From positions 1-20,327 of the forward strand of contig JAEZIT010000030.1 of assembly GCA_023436495.1 (NCBI GenBank): a DNA stretch of 20,327 nt, in the 5' to 3' direction. Below are positions 15,365 through 20,327 of this stretch, piece after piece. The position numbers and the translations under genes were made by a program. The notes below the pieces were generated by a model. The model was not told where the DNA came from. It did not search any database and saw nothing but the letters and a program-made list of their open reading frames with translations. How positions within the stretch are numbered: position 1 is the first letter of the stretch; each line of letters begins with the position of its first letter. Source of the DNA: Acidobacteriota bacterium (GTDB lineage: Bacteria > Acidobacteriota > Blastocatellia > Pyrinomonadales > Pyrinomonadaceae).

Positions 15365-16027
15365 ATGTTATTCGGAAAACGAGTTCCGCGGGCGGCTGAG
15401 CGTAGAAATGACGGCGGTTACAGCCTGTTGGAACTCGTTATCACATTGACGGTGCTCGCGATCCTGGTAATGGGAACGATCCCGCTGGCGCAGAACGCGG
15501 CGAGGCGGCAGAACGAACTGCGGCTTAGAGAGACGCTGCGGATGATGCGGAACGCGATCGACGAATTTAAACGAGACACGATCGGAGCTTGCCCGCAGGG
15601 AGCGTTGGTGTCGGGAAATCCGGCCGGACCCGGCGGGCAGACGGGGAATATCCCATCAGATCCGCGAAGCCGCGTCGTGATCGACGATTGCACGATATTC
15701 GACAATACGAATCTCGACCGGTATCCGCCGAGCCTGGATATCCTGGTCGAAGGCGTGACGGTAAAGCCGCGCGGCCTGAACCCGATGGCCGGCAGCGGCA
15801 TAAACGACGGTTCGAAACAGGCGACCGAAATAAACGAGACGAAAGAGGTCACGAAGGTCTATCTTCGCGAAATGCCGATCGACCCGATGACCGGAAAATC
15901 GGACTGGCGGCTGCGTTCGTCGTATCAGGAAGCAGGATCGGATAGCTGGGACAATGTGAATGTGTTCGACGTGAGGTCGAATTCGGACGCCGAGGCGATG
16001 AATGGAGAGAAGTATAGTGATTGGTAA
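15365..16027 (+). CDS. type II secretion pseudopilin (GspG-like)
   Basis: A 220-residue prepilin-like protein from the ATG at 15365; a TTG at 15347 overlapping the secretin stop would add six residues. A basic leader (KRVPRAAERRNDGG) precedes the class III cleavage site G18-Y19, with the conserved glutamate E23 at mature position +5 (YSLLELVITLTVLAILVMG), followed by one membrane helix. Peptidase PilD would cleave and methylate it. The C-terminal part has YLREMPIDPMTGKSDWRL, the P-x-DP element of the GspG globular domain. It is longer than major pseudopilins (about 140 residues), with an inserted loop at roughly 68-140 bearing two cysteines. It overlaps the next pseudopilin by 11 bases. Confidence 0.85.
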   Translation: MLFGKRVPRAAERRNDGGYSLLELVITLTVLAILVMGTIPLAQNAARRQNELRLRETLRMMRNAIDEFKRDTIGACPQGALVSGNPAGPGGQTGNIPSDPRSRVVIDDCTIFDNTNLDRYPPSLDILVEGVTVKPRGLNPMAGSGINDGSKQATEINETKEVTKVYLREMPIDPMTGKSDWRLRSSYQEAGSDSWDNVNVFDVRSNSDAEAMNGEKYSDW

Positions 16028-16418
16028 GGCAAAAAAGAGATCGCAGGGCGGATTTTCACTGCTTGAGCTGATGATCGCGATGTTCATTCTGATCATCCTG
16101 ATCTCGGTCGCGCTTCCGACGTATCAGCGAAGCGTCCAACAGGCGCGCGAGACGGTGCTGAAGGAAAATCTCTGGCAGATGCGACGGGCGATCGACCAAT
16201 ACACGGCGGACAAGGGAAAGCTGCCGGGTTCGGTCGATGACCTGGTTGACGCGAAATACCTGCGTGAAAAGCCGATCGATCCGTTAACGGAAAAGAACGA
16301 ATGGGACGAGGTCCAGGGCGAAGATACGACGACGCCGGACGCCGAACAGGGATTGAAGGACGTAAAGAGCCTAGCGGAAGGCAGCGACAGCGAAGGCAAA
16401 CTGTATTCAGAATATTAA
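16017..16418 (+). CDS. type II secretion pseudopilin (GspG-like, short)
   Basis: A 133-residue pseudopilin if translation starts at the GTG at 16017, which has a good GGAGAG ribosome site at 16004-16009. An ATG at 16002 would add five residues but has no such site. Leader IGKAKKRSQGG is cut at G12-F13; mature FSLLELMIAMFILIILISVALP has E at +5. The soluble part holds LPGSVDDLVDAKYLREKPID and DP, as in GspG. It is the size of a major pseudopilin, so it may be the main subunit and its longer neighbour a minor one. It overlaps the upstream pseudopilin by 11 bases and is two bases from the PilM-like gene. Confidence 0.87.
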   Translation: MIGKAKKRSQGGFSLLELMIAMFILIILISVALPTYQRSVQQARETVLKENLWQMRRAIDQYTADKGKLPGSVDDLVDAKYLREKPIDPLTEKNEWDEVQGEDTTTPDAEQGLKDVKSLAEGSDSEGKLYSEY

Positions 16419-16420
16419 TA

Positions 16421-17350
16421 ATGTTATCGATATTGACCCAGCCGAATTATCCGAAGGCGGCGATCGGACTCGAAAAGGAAAGCATTACAGCGGTCGCGCT
16501 TGAAAAGGCGGGACGCGGGCGTTTCGGCGTGAAACAGGCCGCGACGGTATCGCTGCCGGACAGGCTGCTGACGCCGAGTTTCCTTGAAAAGAACATCGCG
16601 AGCCCGGCTGAGTTGCGCGTGCTGCTGGAAGAAGCGGTCGTGACGGCGGGCCTGGCGAACCAACGGCGCTGGTCGGTTTCGCTGCCTGCGAACACGGCGC
16701 GGACGGCGATCCTGACGCTGGAGAACGAACCGGCGTCGAAACAGGAACTAGAAGAGGTCATCGATTGGAAGGCGGAGCAGAGCTTCGGCGCGCCGGCCGG
16801 CGAAATACGCATCTCGCGCGAGAAGATCACGCCGGATGCGGAAGGCCGAACGCGGTATTTCGCGACGGCGGTCAAGCTGTCGGTGATCGACGAATACGAG
16901 ACGATATTCGAGAGCCTCGGGTGGAAGACCGGTTTGATAATGCCGCGTGCCGTAAGCGAGGCAAATTGGCTGGACAGGCGTTCGGGCAGCGATTCGCTGC
17001 TGATAAGTTCGCAGAACGACGGGTTCACGGCGCTTTTGCTTAGGAACGGCGAACCGGCGGTGGTGCGTTCCGTGACGTGCACGAACGGTGAATGCGACGA
17101 CGAGATCTATCGCCTGCTGATGTTCTATAACGACCGCGTCGGCGGCAGCGGCGGTGCCGGATTGGACGGCATGCTAGTGGTAGGGCGGACGATCAAACCC
17201 GCCAGGATCAAAGAGATATCGGCCGAGGCGTTCGGACGAGCCCTGCACATGATAACGCCTGACGACATTGGTCTCGAACTGCCTGTCAGCAGCCTGACGT
17301 TCGATGAGGTCGCGGCACCGGCGGGGCTTGCGGCGCTCGGCTTGCGGTAG
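16421..17350 (+). CDS. PilM-like actin-fold pilus assembly protein
   Basis: A 309-residue protein that resembles PilM/GspL cytoplasmic actin-like proteins, which link the inner-membrane platform of type IV pili or type II secretion to the assembly ATPase. The N-terminal PKAAIGLEKESITAVALEK is the beta-hairpin start of the fold. EEVIDWKAEQSFGAPAGEIR (about 111-130) matches the PilM segment after the first subdomain, and the end reads AAPAGLAALGLR, as in PilM. The start is the ATG two bases after the pseudopilin stop; the frame is open further upstream to 16301, but that extension is an off-frame reading of the pseudopilin gene. No PilN or PilO follows, which is unusual. Homology is by motif and context and is moderate. 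Confidence 0.7.
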   Translation: MLSILTQPNYPKAAIGLEKESITAVALEKAGRGRFGVKQAATVSLPDRLLTPSFLEKNIASPAELRVLLEEAVVTAGLANQRRWSVSLPANTARTAILTLENEPASKQELEEVIDWKAEQSFGAPAGEIRISREKITPDAEGRTRYFATAVKLSVIDEYETIFESLGWKTGLIMPRAVSEANWLDRRSGSDSLLISSQNDGFTALLLRNGEPAVVRSVTCTNGECDDEIYRLLMFYNDRVGGSGGAGLDGMLVVGRTIKPARIKEISAEAFGRALHMITPDDIGLELPVSSLTFDEVAAPAGLAALGLR

Positions 17351-17376
17351 AGCCGAGAGGACTTTCGCTTGCGCCC

Positions 17377-17405
17377 GGGAACATTTTGAATAAGAATACC
17401 GTATA
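17377..17405 (+). promoter_or_regulatory. ECF-type promoter candidate
   Basis: GGGAAC (17377-17382) and CGTATA (17400-17405) are separated by 17 bases. GAAC at -35 and CGTA-like at -10 are hallmarks of ECF sigma promoters. The element lies just upstream of the ECF sigma gene, so autoregulation is likely. The expected start would fall only about five bases before the ATG at 17417, giving an almost leaderless mRNA; no ribosome site is seen. Confidence 0.45.
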
Positions 17406-17416
17406 TCCTAAGCGTT

Positions 17417-18022
17417 ATGCCCAGTCAAACAATTGCAATCGACGGTATTCGCGGTTTGACCGACATCGAGTTGGTCGCCAAAGCCATGCGCGGACGCGAG
17501 GACAGCTTTGAGGAGCTTGTCCGGCGTTACCAGCGGCCCATCACAAATTACGTCTTTCGAATGCTGAACGATTACGACGCATCGCTGGACGTTTCGCAGG
17601 AAGTCTTCATAAAAGTTTACAATTCGCTTTCCAAATACAGCAGCGAGTATAAGTTCTCGACGTGGCTGTACCGCATAGCGCACAACGCCGCGATCGACCA
17701 CATGCGGCGAAATTCCGTAAATCAACAGAGTATTGAAACCGAAAACGCAGACGGTACGTACCAATTACAGATCGAAAGCCGAGGCCCGTCGCCGGAACAG
17801 GACCGGGAGAGGAGCGAGTGGCGGAGCGAGATCGACGCGGTTGTGAAATGCCTGCCGGCGGCGTACAGGGACCTGATCGTGCTGAGGCATTCGCAGGACC
17901 TGAGCTATGACGAGATCGCCGAAGTGACAGGGCTGCCGTTGGGCACGGTGAAGAACAGGCTGTTCCGGGCGCGTGAGATGATGCGGGAGATATTTGTCGA
18001 AAGAGGATTTACGGGAGTCTAA
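17417..18022 (+). CDS. ECF-family RNA polymerase sigma factor
   Basis: A 201-residue sigma-70 family factor of the extracytoplasmic function group, with only regions 2 and 4. Region 2 spans about 29-97 (FEELVRRYQRPITNYVFRML, DVSQEVFIKVY, FSTWLYRIAHNAAIDHMRR). A linker of 40 residues rich in Glu/Gln follows. Region 4 spans about 137-192 (LPAAYRDLIVLRHSQDLSYD, EIAEVTGLPLGTVKNRLFRAR, the DNA-binding helix-turn-helix). It directs RNA polymerase to stress or envelope genes. A DUF4870 gene and a zinc-finger anti-sigma gene follow, a typical ECF locus with one gene inserted. The promoter candidate upstream suggests it drives its own operon. Confidence 0.92.
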   Translation: MPSQTIAIDGIRGLTDIELVAKAMRGREDSFEELVRRYQRPITNYVFRMLNDYDASLDVSQEVFIKVYNSLSKYSSEYKFSTWLYRIAHNAAIDHMRRNSVNQQSIETENADGTYQLQIESRGPSPEQDRERSEWRSEIDAVVKCLPAAYRDLIVLRHSQDLSYDEIAEVTGLPLGTVKNRLFRAREMMREIFVERGFTGV

Positions 18023-18032
18023 AGGACCAAAG

Positions 18033-18410
18033 ATGAGCTATAACATGCAATATCAACCGCAGATGTCGCTGATGACGCCGGAACAGAAACAGACGGGAAT
18101 GTTCCTGCACCTTTCGCAGCTTGCGAACGTGATCCTGTTCCCGCTCGGGATAATCGCGCCGATCCTTATCTGGCAGATAAAGAAGGACCAAATGCCGGAG
18201 CTGGACGCACATGGAAAGATGGTCGTTAACTGGATGATATCGTCGACGATCTATGCGATCGTCAGTTTGGTGCTGATATTGTTGCTGATCGGTATTCCGA
18301 TGATTATCGCGGTGGGCGTCATAAGCGTAGTTTTCCCGATCGTCGGTGCGATCAAGGCGAACAACGGCGAGCTGTGGGAATATCCGTTGACCATCAAATT
18401 TCTTAAATAA
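18033..18410 (+). CDS. DUF4870 (Tic20-like) membrane protein
   Basis: A 125-residue membrane protein from the ATG at 18033, supported by AAGGA seven bases upstream; the open frame extends to a TTG at 17994, which overlaps the sigma gene. Residues around 15-48 (TPEQKQTGMFLHLSQLANVI, then FPLGIIAPILIWQIKKDQMP) and HGKMVVNWMISSTIYAI match the DUF4870 pattern, with three hydrophobic segments at about 28-47, 61-85 and 86-107. Function is unknown for the family. It lies between the sigma and anti-sigma genes with 10- and 2-base gaps, so it is probably in the same operon and may be part of the envelope signal or a target. Confidence 0.83.
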   Translation: MSYNMQYQPQMSLMTPEQKQTGMFLHLSQLANVILFPLGIIAPILIWQIKKDQMPELDAHGKMVVNWMISSTIYAIVSLVLILLLIGIPMIIAVGVISVVFPIVGAIKANNGELWEYPLTIKFLK

Positions 18411-18412
18411 TA

Positions 18413-19006
18413 ATGAAGCCGACACAGAACATATGTGAATGCCCGTCGAACGAGATCGCCTCGTACCTGGACGGAGAGCTTTCGCCCGAGAGGGAGTTGG
18501 AGCTCGAATTTCACATGGCCGGATGCGGCATCTGTGCGGAAGAGTTGAACGACCAGAAGGCACTTTTATGCGTGCTCGGGTCGGGATTTGCGGGCGATGA
18601 CGAGGTCGAACTGCCCGAAAATTTTGCGAAGATAGTCGCGACGCGGGCCGAGAGCAGCGTTTCGGGGCTTCGCGGCCGGTCGGAGCAGTTTAATGCCCTG
18701 TTGGTTTGCGGGGCGTTGTTCGCGATGCTGGTATTTGCACTCGGTGCCGATTCGACCATGATGTTCGCGGGAGCGGCGGCGATCGCCGACAAGATCGGCG
18801 CGGTTATCGGGCTTGCGGTGCATTTTACATACGACCTGTTGTTGGGGCTTATCGTGATCCTGCGTACGCTGAGCGCTCATGTTATTTCGGAACCGGCAAT
18901 GTCGGTTCTCGTTCCCATCCTTTTTGCAATCTCGGCCGTGGCGGTAATGCGATATTTCATGCCGCGCACGCAGGCCGGCGATCCTCAGACCACGGAAAGT
19001 GAGTGA
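18413..19006 (+). CDS. zinc-finger anti-sigma factor (membrane bound)
   Basis: A 197-residue anti-sigma factor of the ZAS type. The zf-HC2 motif is H34-x3-C38-x2-C41 (HMAGCGICAEEL), preceded by the helix with SNEIASYLDGELSPERELEL, typical for binding the sigma factor in the cytoplasm. Three hydrophobic stretches follow, at about 92-108, 123-150 and 160-180, so it is membrane anchored and could sense envelope state. It starts two bases after the DUF4870 stop without a visible ribosome site, and ends overlapping the next gene by eight bases. Partner is inferred to be the ECF sigma encoded two genes upstream. Confidence 0.85.
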   Translation: MKPTQNICECPSNEIASYLDGELSPERELELEFHMAGCGICAEELNDQKALLCVLGSGFAGDDEVELPENFAKIVATRAESSVSGLRGRSEQFNALLVCGALFAMLVFALGADSTMMFAGAAAIADKIGAVIGLAVHFTYDLLLGLIVILRTLSAHVISEPAMSVLVPILFAISAVAVMRYFMPRTQAGDPQTTESE

Positions 19007-19955
19007 AACCGTCGCGTTAACATTTCCCGCTATATCGGCCCGCGCTCTTGCGCGTGCTGCGGTGGTATTCGCGCTTTTCCTGATCTTCCAAACCACATTT
19101 TACGCCCAGACACAGATCGCCCAGCCGGACGAAAAGACGCTCGTCGTTGACGACGCTCCGGAAATGGAGGTCTATGCGATCGGGAAATCCGTGATCGTAA
19201 AAGGTACGGCCAAAGGCGTGCTGGCATTCGGCGGCGATGTGGTCATCGAAGGCAGCGTCAGTGGCGACGTGGCGGCCATCGGTGGTTCGGTCATACAAAA
19301 ACGCGATGCGTCGGTCGGCGGCGACGTGATCGTGTTCGGCGGCAGCTACAAGCCGGAAAGCGAGGCGCCGCTGCGTACAGAAGGCCGCGAAACCGTGGTT
19401 TTCGGCGTTTTTGAGGACGAGCTGCGCGAAATGGCGCAGAATCCTTCGCAGATATTTTCACCGGCGATGTCGTGGTCGTTCCTGGCACAGAGGCTGCTGT
19501 CGGTACTGTTCTGGTTCATTGTGACGCTTGGCGTTGCGACCATTGCACCCGGTGCGGTGAGCCGTGCGATCGCGCGAATTCAGCTTTCGACGCTGAAGGT
19601 GATCGGGATAGGTTTTGCATTGTTCCTCCTGACATCGATCGGCGTGATCAGCGGTTTCAGCTTTCTGCCGGATTATCTAAGTGCGGCGCTGGGCCTGATG
19701 GCATTCGTGCTGCTGATGCTGGCCTATGTTTTCGGTCGTGTCGCACTTCATGTCAGTTTCGGTAAATTGCTGACGAAGTACATTGTGCCCGAAGGCAGCC
19801 GGTCGGAGACGCTGGCGATCCTTGCCGGCGTATTGGTCTGGACCATATTGATGTCGATCCCGTACGTATGGACCTTCGCGGTGCTGGCATTGTTTTCGGC
19901 CGGGATCGGCTTGGTCGTTACGGCTCGGAATCCGAACGGCTGGCAGAAACGCTAA
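18999..19955 (+). CDS. bactofilin-like membrane protein (polymer-forming repeat + membrane domain)
   Basis: A 318-residue protein starting at a GTG that overlaps the anti-sigma stop. It has a hydrophobic export segment (17-36, ending FYAQ), then a beta-repeat region (about 57-118) with short glycine-spaced units such as VIVKGTAKGVLAFGGDVVIE and GSVSGDVAAIGGSV, the pattern of bactofilin or polymer-forming cytoskeletal proteins. Four hydrophobic segments follow at about 164-186, 200-220, 226-247 and 270-305. The beta-repeats would lie in the periplasm if the first segment is a signal peptide. It closes the sigma/anti-sigma operon and may be an effector or a sensor of envelope stress. Exact function is unknown. 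Confidence 0.7.
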   Translation: MSETVALTFPAISARALARAAVVFALFLIFQTTFYAQTQIAQPDEKTLVVDDAPEMEVYAIGKSVIVKGTAKGVLAFGGDVVIEGSVSGDVAAIGGSVIQKRDASVGGDVIVFGGSYKPESEAPLRTEGRETVVFGVFEDELREMAQNPSQIFSPAMSWSFLAQRLLSVLFWFIVTLGVATIAPGAVSRAIARIQLSTLKVIGIGFALFLLTSIGVISGFSFLPDYLSAALGLMAFVLLMLAYVFGRVALHVSFGKLLTKYIVPEGSRSETLAILAGVLVWTILMSIPYVWTFAVLALFSAGIGLVVTARNPNGWQKR

Positions 19956-20091
19956 CCCCCGAAACCAAGGTTTTACAAATCTTTACATATTTCATTAAAC
20001 CTTCTTGGTAGAATCTTCGTCTTAATCTAAGTGCGCAGGCAACCAAGCTGTTGATGTGCGCATTGAAACACAATTCTCTAAACATACTTTT
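19956..20091. promoter_or_regulatory. intergenic with imperfect hairpin and TGCGCA pair
   Basis: CCAAGGTTT (19965-19973) can pair with AAACC-TTC-TTGG (19997-20008) with a three-base bulge, a possible weak terminator or leader structure. TAGAAT (20010-20015) is a fair -10 element for the downstream gene, without a clear -35. The palindrome TGCGCA occurs at 20032-20037 and 20057-20062, 25 bases apart, and could be an operator or an RNA stem. Confidence 0.35.
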
Positions 20092-20327
20092 ATGGCCAAA
20101 AGAGCATTCTTATTCGTTTATCTAATTCTAATCACAGGACTTATCGGGACAGCGGCGGTGCAGGCGCAGGACAATCCGCTAAAGCCCTCGGTCGTGATGG
20201 GCGATGTTGTATCGATATCGGACGGAAAGATCGTAGTTCAGACAAAAGATGGTTCGCTGGACGTGATCGTTTCCGCGGCCACGGAATTTAAACGTGTTCC
20301 ACCCGATAATCCGAAACTGAGCGCGGC
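20092..20327 (+). CDS. secreted protein of unknown function, 5' part
   Basis: The frame is open from the ATG at 20092 to the window end, giving the first 78 residues. It begins with a clear signal peptide (KR, hydrophobic about 6-19, likely cleavage near VQA-QD). The mature start reads SVVMGDVVSISDGKIVVQTK (about 34-53) and DGSLDVIVSAATEFKRV, a small beta-strand pattern that resembles DUF5666-type secreted proteins. No catalytic motif is visible. It is separated from the sigma operon by 136 bases and probably has its own promoter. The 3' end lies outside the window. Confidence 0.75.
   Translation, partial: MAKRAFLFVYLILITGLIGTAAVQAQDNPLKPSVVMGDVVSISDGKIVVQTKDGSLDVIVSAATEFKRVPPDNPKLSA

Noticed and set aside
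16301..16420. 40-residue N-terminal extension of the PilM-like protein
   Set aside because: It is an out-of-frame reading of the pseudopilin gene; the ATG at 16421 fits the family start.

Overview
The window looks like chromosomal DNA of an Acidobacteriota member, most plausibly class Blastocatellia. This is inferred from moderately high GC coding DNA, a secretin that ends in a cohesin-like domain, DUF4870 and bactofilin-like membrane proteins, and intergenic palindromes with GGCTAAAGCC and CCGCTAACGCG cores. No rRNA, tRNA or other taxonomic marker is present, so the assignment is tentative. I found no CRISPR array, tRNA, insertion sequence or phage gene.

Region 1 (1-6677) is a carotenoid locus built around a divergent control region at 1824-2112. 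To the left run a polyprenyl diphosphate synthase (crtE-like) and a Nudix hydrolase. To the right run phytoene synthase (crtB), phytoene desaturase (crtI), an antisense UbiA-family prenyltransferase that resembles lycopene elongases, and a fusion of a CruF-type (DUF422) membrane domain to type 1 isopentenyl diphosphate isomerase. A coherent reading is that IDI makes DMAPP, CrtE makes GGPP, CrtB and CrtI make lycopene, the UbiA enzyme adds C5 units, and the CruF domain hydrates or otherwise finishes the ends. That would give an acyclic C45/C50, bacterioruberin-like carotenoid. The IDI-CruF fusion next to a C5-adding enzyme is the most distinctive feature of the window.

Region 2 (6678-7269) is repeat-rich and has no credible gene. 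It holds a G-rich minisatellite, five small hairpins with related cores, and a 16-bp tandem duplication.

Region 3 (7270-12678) is a run of co-directional housekeeping genes: coaBC (coenzyme A synthesis), a family 4 uracil-DNA glycosylase, an exported isoaspartyl peptidase/asparaginase, cinA, and a TVP38/TMEM64 membrane protein. Several junctions overlap. The linker between the two CoaBC domains carries the same two repeat motifs that fill the gap before the asparaginase gene, which suggests an intergenic repeat is being translated in frame.

Region 4 (12885-17350) encodes a lipid-free secretin with a cohesin-like C-terminus, two type II pseudopilins and a PilM-like protein in one tight cluster. 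It has no assembly ATPase or platform protein nearby.

Region 5 (17417-19955) is an ECF sigma factor, a DUF4870 membrane protein, a zinc-finger anti-sigma factor and a bactofilin-like membrane protein, with an ECF-style promoter candidate in front. The window closes with the 5' end of a secreted protein gene of unknown function.
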